Both the position numbers and the translations under genes were made by a program. Source: an uncultured Porphyromonadaceae bacterium (GTDB taxonomy: Bacteria > Bacteroidota > Bacteroidia > Bacteroidales > Muribaculaceae). From it: 39,059 nucleotides of DNA. This document shows, piece by piece, positions 27,922-38,252 of the stretch (position 1 is its first letter; each line of letters opens with the position of its first letter). Below the pieces are notes generated by a model that searched no databases, had not been told where the DNA came from, and saw only the letters and a list, made by a program, of their open reading frames with translations. The stretch covers positions 1 through 39,059 of the forward strand of contig CAMWNT010000010.1 of the NCBI GenBank assembly GCA_947175695.1, in the 5' to 3' direction.

Positions 27922-28890
27922 TCAGTCGAGCACTTGGCCGGCGTCATCGGCGATGCGGAGCATTTCGCCGAACTGCTCGGGAGTGAGGTCAAGAAAACAG
28001 AAATTCACGGGATTCTGTGATTCCCCTTTGAACCTGACTTCATAATGCAGATGCGGGGCGGAAGACTTGCCGGTCGACCCGACTTTGCCGATCAGATCAC
28101 CGCGCTTGACGTATTGTCCCGGCTCGACGAGGATTTCGCTAAGATGGGCATATCTTGAGAGATAGTTATAGCCGTGGGCGATATCGACGCAATTGCCATA
28201 AGTCTCCTTACGTTCGGCCACTTCCACCCGGCCGTCGGCAGTGGCATAGACGGGAGTGCCGGTCGAAGCTGCGAAATCGATTCCGGGGTGGAAAGTCCGC
28301 TGGCCGCTGACCGGGTCGCGACGAATGCCGTAGCCGGCCGACAGAGTTGCGTCGGCGGCGGCGATCGGGAGAGTGCCCGGAATATGTGTCAGCTTGTCGT
28401 CCTGGCGCCCGACGGCTGCCCGCAGGCGGTCGAACGACTGGATCTGAGAATATAGGCGACGGTCGAGCAGATCCACTTCGCCGGTCAGTCGCTCAACGAT
28501 TGCATTGTCGTCGAGCCTTCTGATACCGGCATAGCTCTTTTCATAGTCAAAGCCGGCATATCGTCGGGCTGTGCTCATCGGATCCATCTGCATGATGACG
28601 CGATAGAAATTGTCGTCGCGATTCCGGATATTCTCCATCACCTTCATCGAAGCGTCGACGCGCCGCTCCAGCACATCATATTGGGCTCGGAGGCGGGAGT
28701 TTTCGGCGCGCAGCTCTGTCTCCGTGCGATCGGCGAAACCGAAATATACGAGTGCGAAAAGCGCCCCGCCGATGGCCGCGGCCAAAAGCAGGATCGAGCC
28801 GCCCTGCAAGATCCGGTCTTTCAGCGAGGGATACCAACGCTCGAAATCGTCGGTGGCCGGATTGTAGGTATATAGAGCCTGTTTTTTCAT
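27922..28890 (-). CDS. M23 family metallopeptidase
   Basis: SAGYGIRRDPVSGQRTFHPGIDFAASTGTPVYATADGRV...GNCVDIAHGYNYLSRYAHLSEILV...VGSTGKSSAPHLHYEVRF; start trimmed from 28989 to MKKQALYTY. Confidence 0.93.
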   Translation of the reverse strand: MKKQALYTYNPATDDFERWYPSLKDRILQGGSILLLAAAIGGALFALVYFGFADRTETELRAENSRLRAQYDVLERRVDASMKVMENIRNRDDNFYRVIMQMDPMSTARRYAGFDYEKSYAGIRRLDDNAIVERLTGEVDLLDRRLYSQIQSFDRLRAAVGRQDDKLTHIPGTLPIAAADATLSAGYGIRRDPVSGQRTFHPGIDFAASTGTPVYATADGRVEVAERKETYGNCVDIAHGYNYLSRYAHLSEILVEPGQYVKRGDLIGKVGSTGKSSAPHLHYEVRFKGESQNPVNFCFLDLTPEQFGEMLRIADDAGQVLD

Positions 28891-28950
28891 TGAATCAAAG
28901 GACTTGCGGTTGGCTTGCCGATGAAAAATTCTATCCTGCAACCAACATTC

Positions 28951-28981
28951 TTGCAAAAATAGGCAAATTTTGTTAATTTTG
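28951..28981 (+). promoter_or_regulatory. Promoter TTG-N20-TAATTTTG of alaS
   Basis: TTG 28951-28953, TAATTTTG 28974-28981. Confidence 0.6.
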
Positions 28982-29030
28982 CAAGTCAAACAATTAGAAG
29001 CAAATTAGAAGCAAACTATAAGTAGATATA

Positions 29031-31655
29031 ATGACAGCTAACGAAATCAGGGAATCCTTCAAGGAATTCTTCCGTCAGAAAGAGCATCAGATCGTGCCTT
29101 CGGCGCCGATGGTGATTAAAGACGACCCGACGCTGATGTTTACCAACGCCGGAATGAACCAGTTCAAAGACATTATTCTCGGCAATCGCGCGGCTCAATA
29201 CAAGCGTGTGGCCGACAGCCAGAAGTGTCTCCGCGTATCAGGTAAGCACAACGACCTCGAGGAAGTGGGCCACGACACCTATCACCACACAATGTTCGAG
29301 ATGCTCGGCAACTGGTCGTTTGGCGATTATTTCAAGAAGGAAGCGATCGACTGGGCCTGGGAATATCTCGTGGATGTGCTCCACTTGCCTGCCGACCGTC
29401 TCTATGCCACTGTGTTCGAGGGTTATGCCCCCGAAGGCCTCGGCCGCGACGACGAAGCAGCCTCAATATGGGAAAAGCATCTTCCGGCCTCGCATATCAT
29501 CAATGGCAACCGTCACGACAACTTCTGGGAAATGGGCGAGACCGGCCCTTGCGGCCCCTGCTCCGAGATCCATATCGATCTGCGCACCGATGAAGAGCGT
29601 GCCGCTGTCGATGGTGCGTCGCTCGTCAATAAAGACAATCCTCAGGTGATCGAGATCTGGAATCTCGTGTTCATGCAATATAACCGTAAAGCTGACGGCT
29701 CGCTCGAGCCCCTTCCCGCCAAAGTGATCGACACCGGCATGGGATTCGAACGTCTCTGCATGGCTTTGCAGGGGAAACGAAGCAATTACGACACTGACGT
29801 CTTCACCCCCTATATCCGTCGTATCGAAGAACTGACCGGCCTCAAATATGGCGTCGACCATAAGATCGACGTTGCCATGCGTGTGGTCAGCGACCATCTG
29901 CGCACAATCGCCTTCTCCATCGCCGACTCTCAGCTCCCCTCGAATGCAAAGGCCGGCTATGTCATCCGCCGCATTCTGCGTCGCGCCGTGCGCTACGCCT
30001 ACACATTCCTTGGCCGCAAGGAGGCTTTCCTCTATCAGCTTGTCGACACTCTCGTCGACAATATGGGCGGTGCTTATCCCGAGCTGCCGGCTCAGAAGGA
30101 TCTCATCAAGAAAGTGATCAAGGAGGAGGAGGACTCCTTCCTGCGAACTCTCGACAACGGCATCCGCATGCTCGACAGCGAGATGGAAGCGCTCAAGAAG
30201 AACGGCGGGAAAGTGCTCTCCGGCAAGACTGCATTCACTCTCTATGACACTTACGGCTTCCCGCTCGACCTGACCGAACTTATCCTTCGCGAAAACGGTC
30301 TTGAACTTGACTCCGAAGGCTTCAATGCCGAGATGGACAAGCAGAAGCAGCGCGCGCGCAATGCCGCCAGCGTGGAAGCTACCGACTGGGTAGAGGTCAA
30401 TCCCGGCGAGGAAGAGTTTGTCGGCTACGACAACGACTCCTGCACAACCCGCATCCTGCGCTATCGCAAGGTGAAGCAGAAAGGCAAAGAATATTATCAG
30501 ATTCTTCTTTCGAAGACCCCCTTCTATGCCGAAATGGGTGGTCAGGTCGGCGACCGTGGCCGTCTGATCGATGCCGACGGCAATGTGACTGAAATTTTCG
30601 ACACTAAGAAAGAGAACAATGTCGGAGTGCATCTGGCCCATAAGCTCCCGGCCGATCCGGCGGGAGAATTCCGTGCGGAGATTGATCGTGAGGCTCGTCT
30701 GGCGACATCCTGCAATCACTCGGCGACCCACCTCCTCCATGCCGCGCTCCGCGAAGTTCTCGGCAGTCATGTCGAGCAGAAAGGCTCTTATGTCAGCCCG
30801 ACTTCGCTTCGCTTTGACTTCTCTCATTTCCAGAAACTGACCCAGGAAGAGATCCGTCGGGTGGAGCATCTCGTCAATCAGCGTATTCGTGAGGCCCGCG
30901 CGCTTGAAGAGCGTCGTGAGTGTCCGATCGGCGAGGCCCGCGAAATGGGTGCAATGGCCCTTTTCGGAGAGAAATATGGCGATAAGGTCAGAGTCGTGAA
31001 ATTCGGCGACAGCATCGAACTTTGCGGCGGCACGCATGTGGCCAACACCGGCAACATCGGCATGGTCAGAATCGTCAATGAAAGTTCGATCGCCGCCGGC
31101 ATTCGCCGAATCGAGGCCTTGACAGGCACGGGAGTGGAAAATATGCTCGACACCTTCCAGGATACGATGAGAGACCTTCACGAGCTTCTCGGCAATAACT
31201 CCGATGTGAAGCAGGCTGTAATGCGTGCGATCAAAGAGAATGCGGATCTCCACTCGCAGGTAGAGGAATTTGTGGCCGAACGTGTGCAGCAGATGACTCG
31301 TGCGGCATTTGATGCCGGACAGATTGTCAATGGCGTGAAGATCGTATCGCTGACAGGCGTGCGTATGCCCGATGTAGTCAAGAATGTGGCTTTCAATGTC
31401 CGCAAGATGGCAGATATGCCGACAGCGTTTGTGGCAGCGACTCAATCTGAGGGCAAGCCGTTGCTGACAGTGGCTCTGACCGACGATCTTGTCAAGGATC
31501 ATGGACTCAATGCATCGCAGCTCGTGCGCCAGGCCGCCCGCAACATCAAGGGTGGCGGCGGCGGTCAGCCCTTCTTCGCGCAGGCCGGCGGCAAAGACAC
31601 CGATGGTCTTCAAGCAGCCTACAACGAACTTGTCGACGCAGTCGGCAAAGCGTAA
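29031..31655 (+). CDS. alaS: Alanine--tRNA ligase
   Basis: [87 protein letters not shown]. Confidence 0.98.
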   Translation: MTANEIRESFKEFFRQKEHQIVPSAPMVIKDDPTLMFTNAGMNQFKDIILGNRAAQYKRVADSQKCLRVSGKHNDLEEVGHDTYHHTMFEMLGNWSFGDYFKKEAIDWAWEYLVDVLHLPADRLYATVFEGYAPEGLGRDDEAASIWEKHLPASHIINGNRHDNFWEMGETGPCGPCSEIHIDLRTDEERAAVDGASLVNKDNPQVIEIWNLVFMQYNRKADGSLEPLPAKVIDTGMGFERLCMALQGKRSNYDTDVFTPYIRRIEELTGLKYGVDHKIDVAMRVVSDHLRTIAFSIADSQLPSNAKAGYVIRRILRRAVRYAYTFLGRKEAFLYQLVDTLVDNMGGAYPELPAQKDLIKKVIKEEEDSFLRTLDNGIRMLDSEMEALKKNGGKVLSGKTAFTLYDTYGFPLDLTELILRENGLELDSEGFNAEMDKQKQRARNAASVEATDWVEVNPGEEEFVGYDNDSCTTRILRYRKVKQKGKEYYQILLSKTPFYAEMGGQVGDRGRLIDADGNVTEIFDTKKENNVGVHLAHKLPADPAGEFRAEIDREARLATSCNHSATHLLHAALREVLGSHVEQKGSYVSPTSLRFDFSHFQKLTQEEIRRVEHLVNQRIREARALEERRECPIGEAREMGAMALFGEKYGDKVRVVKFGDSIELCGGTHVANTGNIGMVRIVNESSIAAGIRRIEALTGTGVENMLDTFQDTMRDLHELLGNNSDVKQAVMRAIKENADLHSQVEEFVAERVQQMTRAAFDAGQIVNGVKIVSLTGVRMPDVVKNVAFNVRKMADMPTAFVAATQSEGKPLLTVALTDDLVKDHGLNASQLVRQAARNIKGGGGGQPFFAQAGGKDTDGLQAAYNELVDAVGKA

Positions 31656-31714
31656 CTCAATCCGTCAACAGTCGATCGCGCCGACAACGCACGGCGCAAG
31701 ATCAAGATAATGAA

Positions 31715-31757
31715 AGAGGCTCCGGAATCGAAATCCCGGAGCCTCTTCTCTTTTTTA
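31715..31757 (+). terminator. Intrinsic terminator after alaS
   Basis: AGAGGCTCCGG...CCGGAGCCTCT stem followed by TCTCTTTTTT. Confidence 0.85.
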
Positions 31758-31839
31758 TAATACAGTGGTATAAATCACATTGATAAATAAGATCACTAAC
31801 AGATTACATTTAATTGTAAGAAGCCATGTAATTGGCGGG

Positions 31840-32019
31840 TCACTTGCGGCTGCTGCCTGAGAAATCCTTGCGGGGTTCAGCCTGATGCTGCTGCGTGAGA
31901 GAGCCCGGGTAAAGGGCAGTGTCGCGAAGTGTCGGGCCGATCGAGCGGATCAATCGGTAGGTGAGGGAGAGAAGGCGAGGCTCGTAAAAAGCCGTTGTGC
32001 CGTAGGAGTGGCTACGTGA
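31840..32019 (-). pseudogene. Coding-like fragment without a start codon (possible decayed outer-membrane protein C-terminus)
   Basis: Open frame between TAA (32020-32022) and TGA (31840-31842): SRSHSYGTTAFYEPRLLSLTYRLIRSIGPTLRDTALYPGSLTQQHQAEPRKDFSGSSRK*; codon usage like surrounding genes; no ATG. Confidence 0.45.
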
Positions 32020-32035
32020 TTACACGCGAGTCCTT

Positions 32036-32545
32036 TTACATCGAGTAATCGGCCAGCTCCATGCGCAGGCGCTTGCGGGCAAAGAAGATGCGACTCTTCA
32101 CTGTGCCGAGCGGAAGTCCGAGCTTTTGGGCTATTTCGTGGTATTTATAGCCGGCTACATACATATTGAAGGGGATGCGGTATTCATCGGAAAACGAATT
32201 CAGAGTGGCGCTGATCTCCTTCACGGCATATGAACCTTCAGGGGTTGAGAGGCCTGAATCCTGAGAGATATTCAGGTGATAGAGGTCTTCAGTCTGGTCG
32301 ATGACTGTAGCCTGGCGCACATTCTGTCGATAATTGTTGATGAAGATATTGCGCATGATTGTGAATATCCAACCCTTGAAGTTGATATTGTCAACATACT
32401 TGCCTTCGTTGTCGAGGGCTTTGAGAGTAGTGTCCTGAAGCAGATCTTCGGCTGCCTCACGATTGGAGGTAAGCTGATAGGCAAAACTTAATAGATTGCC
32501 TTGCAGGTCTAAAAGTCGGTTTTTGAATGATTCGTTAGATTTCAT
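32036..32545 (-). CDS. ECF-subfamily RNA polymerase sigma factor
   Basis: LLSFAYQLTSNREAAEDLLQDTTLKAL region 2; YHEIAQKLGLPLGTVKSRIFFARKRLR region 4. Confidence 0.95.
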   Translation of the reverse strand: MKSNESFKNRLLDLQGNLLSFAYQLTSNREAAEDLLQDTTLKALDNEGKYVDNINFKGWIFTIMRNIFINNYRQNVRQATVIDQTEDLYHLNISQDSGLSTPEGSYAVKEISATLNSFSDEYRIPFNMYVAGYKYHEIAQKLGLPLGTVKSRIFFARKRLRMELADYSM

Positions 32546-32813
32546 GTTCTTGCGTCTTATGTGGTGTTAGTGATGTAATTCATCCAAGTGGGATCCTGAG
32601 AAGAGAGGATGCGGGATCTATCTCCCGAATCGAATTACTATGTTAAAACAATACCAATTGAAAATAGTTATCCTATTTGTCTTAATTTTTTCGTAAATTT
32701 GTAAAAAATTTGTTAAGCCTTTTCGGATGAGGGTGATTGCTGATTAATCAGATGCTGAATATCAGGTGTTTATGATGGTCGATGGCCCTCTTCTATATAT
32801 ACAATATTTTAAA

Positions 32814-34220
32814 ATGAGATTCGACGATTTTTTTGAAAGCGATGATCTTCTCGACGCCCTTTGGGACATGCATTTCGAGGAGATGACGCCTATTCAGGAG
32901 CAGGCCATTCCCAAAGTGCTTGAAGGCCACGATCTTCTCGCGTGTGCCCAGACCGGCACGGGAAAGACTGCCGCATATCTGTTGCCGGTCATCGACTTGA
33001 TCTGCACCGGTAATTATCCGGAAAACCGGGTCAATTGCGTCATAATGGCCCCGACGCGCGAACTCGCCCAGCAGATCGATCGGCAGATGCAGGGCTTCGC
33101 GTATTTCCTTCCGATCAGTTCGCTTCCTATCTATGGAGGCACAGACGGTCACACCTATGAGCAGCAACGTAAGGGCCTTAAGATGGGCGCCGATGTAGTC
33201 ATTGCGACTCCGGGCCGATTGATAGCGCATCTTCAGATGGGATCTGTAGATCTTTCCAAGGTGTCGTTTTTTATTCTCGACGAAGCCGACCGCATGCTCG
33301 ACATGGGCTTCCATGAAGACATCATGAGCATCGTGAAGCATCTTCCCGCCGAGCGTCAGACTCTTCTCTTTTCGGCGACAATGCCCCCCAAGATCCAGCA
33401 GCTCGCAAATACGATTCTTCGGAATCCGGCCGAGATCAAACTGAGTGTGTCGAAGCCGGCCGAGAAGATCGATCAGCGTGCGTATCTTGTGCGCGATGAT
33501 CAGAAAGACCGTCTTCTTCAGCATGTGCTTTCTGACGAAGGGGCGAAGCGTGTGATTGTGTTTGCTTCCTCGAAATTGAAAGTGAAGCAGCTGGCGCGTT
33601 CGCTGAAAGTCGAGGGACTCAAGATAGGGGAGATGCATTCCGATCTCGACCAAAACAAGCGCGAGGATGTCATGCTCGATTTCAAGGCGGGCAGAATCAA
33701 TGTGCTTATTGCGACGGATATTGTGGCGCGCGGAATTGATGTCGATGATATTGAGATGGTGATCAACTACGATGTGCCTCGCGAAGGGGAGGATTATGTG
33801 CATCGTGTCGGTCGCACGGCGCGTGCCGATCGCGATGGCAAGGGAGTCACATTTATATCGGAGCGCGACCGCGGCAAATTCCAGCAGATCGAGCGTATGC
33901 TCGGCTCCAAGATCCGCAAGGCCGAGCTCCCTGAGGGCTTCGATGCATGCGGGCAGCCGAATGGTGATCGCAGGGGTTCGGGCGGTCAAGGACGCAAGGG
34001 GGGCTTCGGACGCCGCTCGCAATCTTCGGGCCAATCCAAGCCACATTCCGGGCAGCGCCGCAGCAATGCGACTCGTCAGAATCAATCGGCGCCTGTCGCG
34101 GAACGAAATCAGCCGACTGGCGCGGATTGCCGGATATCCGGCAATCAGGAGAACCGTCAGACCAAGAAGCGCAGATTCTATCGTCGCCCCAAAAAGACGG
34201 GACAGACGAATGAAAGCTAA
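32814..34220 (+). CDS. rhlE: DEAD/DEAH-box ATP-dependent RNA helicase (RhlE-like)
   Basis: MTPIQEQAIPKVLEGHDLLACAQTGTGKTAAYLLP; PTRELAQQID; LDEADRMLDMGF; SATMPP; HRVGRTAR; basic G/R/S/Q-rich C-terminal tail. Start set to MRFDDFF (32814). Confidence 0.93.
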   Translation: MRFDDFFESDDLLDALWDMHFEEMTPIQEQAIPKVLEGHDLLACAQTGTGKTAAYLLPVIDLICTGNYPENRVNCVIMAPTRELAQQIDRQMQGFAYFLPISSLPIYGGTDGHTYEQQRKGLKMGADVVIATPGRLIAHLQMGSVDLSKVSFFILDEADRMLDMGFHEDIMSIVKHLPAERQTLLFSATMPPKIQQLANTILRNPAEIKLSVSKPAEKIDQRAYLVRDDQKDRLLQHVLSDEGAKRVIVFASSKLKVKQLARSLKVEGLKIGEMHSDLDQNKREDVMLDFKAGRINVLIATDIVARGIDVDDIEMVINYDVPREGEDYVHRVGRTARADRDGKGVTFISERDRGKFQQIERMLGSKIRKAELPEGFDACGQPNGDRRGSGGQGRKGGFGRRSQSSGQSKPHSGQRRSNATRQNQSAPVAERNQPTGADCRISGNQENRQTKKRRFYRRPKKTGQTNES

Positions 34221-34244
34221 TGGCCGGCAATCGCCTGCAATTTG

Positions 34245-34301
34245 ACAAAGCTAAATCAGCTCCATATTCCGCATGAGAATATGGAGCTGATTTAGCTTTG
34301 T
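34245..34301. terminator. Perfect 25-bp inverted repeat with 7-nt loop between convergent genes
   Basis: ACAAAGCTAAATCAGCTCCATATTC - CGCATGA - GAATATGGAGCTGATTTAGCTTTGT. Confidence 0.85.
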
Positions 34302-34327
34302 AAGTTGTATGGATGTCGGAAGGAGTG

Positions 34328-36934
34328 TCAGAGCAACGCGCGATCGAGCACTTCCGCCACATTGTCGACAAAAGTGAATTTTAGTCCGTCGACATATTTC
34401 GCTTTGATTTCATTGATATCCTTGCGGTTTTCTTTCGAGAGAATGATTTCTTCAATTCCGGCCCGCTTGGCGGCTATAATCTTTTCGCGGATACCTCCGA
34501 CGGGGAGCACTTTTCCGCGAAGGGTGATTTCGCCGGTCATTGCGAGTTTCGGACGCACTTTCCGCTTGCAGAAGCTTGATGCGAGGGATGTGGCCATGGT
34601 GATTCCGGCCGACGGACCATCTTTCGGGATAGCCCCTTCAGGCACATGGATATGGACGTCGGTGGTATCGAACGTTTTCGGGTCAATGCCGAGGTCGGCG
34701 GCATGGGCTTTGATATGCTGCAGGGCGAGAGTGGCCGACTCTTTCATGACATCTCCGAGATTGCCGGTCAGGGTCAGTTTCCCTTTACCCTCCGTGATGG
34801 AAGACTCAATGAACAGTATTTCGCCGCCGACCTGAGTCCATGCCAGGCCTGTCACCACGCCGATATTGTCGTTGTTCTCATACATCTCGGGGTTGAATTC
34901 CTCCTTGCCGAGAAGTTCCGAAACGACTTCGCGAGTCACAGTGGTCGGGAAATCGAGTCGGCGCACACGGCGGATAGCCAGTTTGCGGAGCACCTTGCCA
35001 ATTGTCTTCTCAAGCTTGCGCACACCCGATTCACGGGTGTAATATTCGATGAGATAGGAGAGCGCGTCGTCGGTGAATGTGATGTCGGTGTCAGCCATGC
35101 CGTTGGCTTCGAGCTGCTTGGGGAGGAGATGCTGCTTGGCGATCTCGATTTTCTCTTCGGCGATATATCCCGGGATGGAGATGATTTCCATTCGGTCGCG
35201 AAGGGGACCCGACACAGTCTCCAGCGAATTGGCTGTGGCAATGAAGAGGATGTCGCTCAGATCGTAATCGGCGTCGAGATAGTTATCGTGGAAATGGGAG
35301 TTCTGCTCCGGATCGAGCACTTCCAGCAGGGCGGTCGAAGGATCCCCCTTATAGTCCTTGCCGATCTTGTCGATTTCATCAAGCACGATGACGGGGTTGG
35401 AATGTTCCGTCTTGAGGAGAGCTGCGATGATTCTTCCCGGCATAGCTCCGATGTATGTGCGGCGATGGCCTCTGATTTCGGCCTCGTCGTGCAATCCGCC
35501 GAAAGCCACCCGGCCGTATTCGCGTCCCATTGCGTTGGCGATCGACTTTCCCAGAGAAGTTTTGCCGACTCCGGGAGGGCCTACGAGGCAGATGATCGGC
35601 GATTTGTTGTCGTTGCGCAGTGCGGTGACGGCCATATGTTCGAGAATGCGCTCCTTGACACGTTCGAGTCCGAAGTGGTCGTTGTTGAGGGTGGCCTCTA
35701 TCTTGTCGAGATCCGTATCGATCTCGGCAGGGTTGATCCAGGGGAGATTGAGGAATGTGTCGAGATAGGAATATTGTATACTATAGTCCGGCGTATTCTG
35801 GTTATAGCGTTGGAGTTTTGCCAGTTCGCGGTTGAAATGTTCGGTTGTGGCCTCGCTCCAGTTTTTCTTCTCGGCGCGCTCCTTGAAAGTGTTATAGTCA
35901 GAGACAGCGCCTTGACCGATCTCTTGCTGCAGGAGGTCGATCTGATGCTGGATGAAATTCTCACGCTGCTGCTTGTCGAGCTGTTTGTTGACTTTAGTGT
36001 TGATGTCGCGTCGCAGTTGGAGAAGATGCTTGAGATTGTTGATATGATAGAGCATATCCTCAATCACTTGCGTGAGGTGGGGCCGAGAGAGAATTTCGTT
36101 TTTGACTTTGGGGTTGACGCTGAGGGCATAAAGGAGAGTGGCGACAAACTGACGCTCCTTCAACTGGCCGAGCATGTCGGCGGCCTTGGCCGTCGGACTT
36201 TGTTCGAGATCATGGATCTCGTCATATCGTGCGGTCAGTTCGTGGAAATATGCGGCGAGACTGATGGGGTCATCATTTGGATTGATAATCCATTCTTTGA
36301 TATCGACAATCGCGGAAGTCTCGCCGTTTTTCGACACAAAGCGATCGACTTTGACCCTCGGGCCTCCGATTGCAAAGATCAGAGTGATGGAAGAATCATT
36401 GGGGTCGACCATTGACTTGACGATCTTGGCCATGACTCCGAAGCGGGAAAGCCCTTTTGATGTGCCCCGTTCGTATTTTTCCGTATCCTGGAAGAGTAAT
36501 ATGACCGGTCGCCCGGAAGCGATGGCATCGGTCACGATGTGGTCGTTTTCATCAAAAGTCTGCGGGATAGTCATCGGTATGCCGGGGGAGGGGCAGGCAT
36601 AATTGACTCTAACCACAGGCATACGCCGGCCGCGAATCTCAATGTTGGAGGGGAAATCCGCAGCGTCGTTCGAGAGTCGTTCTATATGTGGGAAATTCAT
36701 ATTGTCGTTGGATAAATCGGTGTCGAGTGGCATGTCTGCCGAGAAATTATCTTCGGGGAAATCGTCGTAGAATTCATCGTCGTCGGCATATCCGCCCGGA
36801 TTGAGATCGAATTCGTTGGGGTCTTCACTAAAATTAGCGAAGTCCATGACGGCATTGATATCATCGGCCGGATTGGAGTCGTCAATCTTTTTATCCTTTG
36901 GGGAATTGGGGTTCAGGGTCTTTTTTTTCTTCAT
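34328..36934 (-). CDS. lon: Endopeptidase La (Lon protease)
   Basis: [56 protein letters not shown]; catalytic HVPEGAIPKDGPSAGITMATSLAS. Confidence 0.98.
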   Translation of the reverse strand: MKKKKTLNPNSPKDKKIDDSNPADDINAVMDFANFSEDPNEFDLNPGGYADDDEFYDDFPEDNFSADMPLDTDLSNDNMNFPHIERLSNDAADFPSNIEIRGRRMPVVRVNYACPSPGIPMTIPQTFDENDHIVTDAIASGRPVILLFQDTEKYERGTSKGLSRFGVMAKIVKSMVDPNDSSITLIFAIGGPRVKVDRFVSKNGETSAIVDIKEWIINPNDDPISLAAYFHELTARYDEIHDLEQSPTAKAADMLGQLKERQFVATLLYALSVNPKVKNEILSRPHLTQVIEDMLYHINNLKHLLQLRRDINTKVNKQLDKQQRENFIQHQIDLLQQEIGQGAVSDYNTFKERAEKKNWSEATTEHFNRELAKLQRYNQNTPDYSIQYSYLDTFLNLPWINPAEIDTDLDKIEATLNNDHFGLERVKERILEHMAVTALRNDNKSPIICLVGPPGVGKTSLGKSIANAMGREYGRVAFGGLHDEAEIRGHRRTYIGAMPGRIIAALLKTEHSNPVIVLDEIDKIGKDYKGDPSTALLEVLDPEQNSHFHDNYLDADYDLSDILFIATANSLETVSGPLRDRMEIISIPGYIAEEKIEIAKQHLLPKQLEANGMADTDITFTDDALSYLIEYYTRESGVRKLEKTIGKVLRKLAIRRVRRLDFPTTVTREVVSELLGKEEFNPEMYENNDNIGVVTGLAWTQVGGEILFIESSITEGKGKLTLTGNLGDVMKESATLALQHIKAHAADLGIDPKTFDTTDVHIHVPEGAIPKDGPSAGITMATSLASSFCKRKVRPKLAMTGEITLRGKVLPVGGIREKIIAAKRAGIEEIILSKENRKDINEIKAKYVDGLKFTFVDNVAEVLDRALL

Positions 36935-37090
36935 ATCGCGATAGTCCGCACCCGTGGCGTGTTGAATGTGTGCAAGCCGTCGTTGGCCCGAGGGCTTTCA
37001 GCCGGCGGCCGATGGCTTTCCGCGGCGGGGCTTACTGACGAAATATTGCCATTCGCGGCCGCCGCTCCCGGCGGGAGCGAAATTTATTGC

Positions 37091-37121
37091 AAAGTTAATA
37101 CATCTTGCAGAATATCGCAAG
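37091..37121 (-). promoter_or_regulatory. Promoter TTG-N20-TAACTTTG of lon
   Basis: Plus-strand CAAAGTTA (37091-37098) and CAA (37119-37121) with a 20-nt spacer. Confidence 0.6.
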
Positions 37122-37250
37122 AGTCAGCGATGTCGGCGGGGCTGAAAGATTCTCGTTGAAGCATCAGATTTTATATAATTTTATCAGAATTGAACTCTTT
37201 CCGGGAGCGGGCGAGGGCGATGTGGGGATTTTTTGGTAATTTTGCGAATT

Positions 37251-38252
37251 ATGACGAAGTTGAATCAATGGATGGCCTCGGTAGCGGCGCGTCGGTCGGC
37301 CCGCGTGGGATTGATCGCGTCGGTGGCGCTGATCGCCCTGATGTCGCAGATCGGATGCAAAGATGCCGGGTCTGCTTTTCGGCAGGCGGATGGCGAGGTA
37401 TGGACCACTCGTTATCGGGTGGTCTATCGGGCTGATATTCAGTTGGACGATTCAATTGTGGCTGAGCTTGACGCTGTCGATCGGTCGCTGTCGATGTTCA
37501 ATCCGAATTCGGTGGTGTCGATGGTCAATTCGAATCAAAGCATGGCCGTCGACAGCGCGTTTGCCGATGTGTTCCGGATTGCCCGGAGGGTTTGGCAGTT
37601 GAGTGGCGGGAGTTATGATCCTACTGTGGCGCCGCTCGTGGATCTCTGGGGGTTCGGCCGGAGGGGGTGCGACAGTGTCGCTCCTTCGTCGCTACGACTG
37701 AGAGAGGCCTTGAAGAGCGTCGGAATGGGGGAGTGCTATATTAGCGATGGGACGGTGGTGAAAAAAAACGGGGCGACTGAGTTTGATTTCTCCTCGATTG
37801 CCAAGGGCTACGCTGTCGATCGCATAGTGGGCATGCTTCGTCGCAACGGTGTTGATGATTATCTTGTGGAAATCGGCGGTGAAGTGGCGGCCGGAGGGGT
37901 CAACCGCGAAGGCCGTCTCTGGGCGGTCGGCATAGAGAACGCGTCGGATCTGTCGACGACTGATGAGTTGTTGCTTCTCGAGAATATGGCTGTGGCCACG
38001 TCGGGCAACTATCGCAGATATGCGGAATTGCTTAGCGCCGGCCGCACCGAAGAATATGGCCATATAATTGATCCCCGCAGCGGATTCCCCCGGAAAGGCA
38101 GTGTGGCATCGGCGACGGTTGTGGCGCCGACATGCGCCTTGGCCGATGCCCTGGCCACAGCATGCTTTGTCATGTCGCCGACTGAATGCCGGGCATTGGA
38201 GGATTCGATAGAGGGAGTCAGAATCATTCTAAATCCATTGGCGCCGCAATGA
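37251..38252 (+). CDS. apbE: FAD:protein FMN transferase (ApbE family lipoprotein)
   Basis: Lipobox-like SQIGC; VDRSLSMFNPNSVVSMVN; GGSYDPTVAPLVDLWGFG; DFSSIAKGYAVDRIV; HIIDPRSGFP. Confidence 0.93.
   Translation: MTKLNQWMASVAARRSARVGLIASVALIALMSQIGCKDAGSAFRQADGEVWTTRYRVVYRADIQLDDSIVAELDAVDRSLSMFNPNSVVSMVNSNQSMAVDSAFADVFRIARRVWQLSGGSYDPTVAPLVDLWGFGRRGCDSVAPSSLRLREALKSVGMGECYISDGTVVKKNGATEFDFSSIAKGYAVDRIVGMLRRNGVDDYLVEIGGEVAAGGVNREGRLWAVGIENASDLSTTDELLLLENMAVATSGNYRRYAELLSAGRTEEYGHIIDPRSGFPRKGSVASATVVAPTCALADALATACFVMSPTECRALEDSIEGVRIILNPLAPQ

Noticed and set aside
29463-31613. 716-aa minus-strand ORF antisense to alaS
   Set aside because: alaS on the plus strand has unmistakable motifs throughout. 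The antisense frame has no recognisable domains and is a shadow of GC-biased codons.
32766-32813. Upstream in-frame start for the RhlE-like helicase (MFMMVDGPLLYIQYFK...)
   Set aside because: The internal start MRFDDFFESDDLL at 32814 matches the normal helicase N-terminus; the extension is probably leader sequence.
33950-34220. Low-complexity G/R/S/Q-rich tail of RhlE as a novel domain
   Set aside because: Disordered basic C-terminal tails are common in bacterial DEAD-box helicases.
34646-36415. 589-aa plus-strand ORF antisense to lon
   Set aside because: Same shadow-ORF explanation; Lon is intact on the minus strand.
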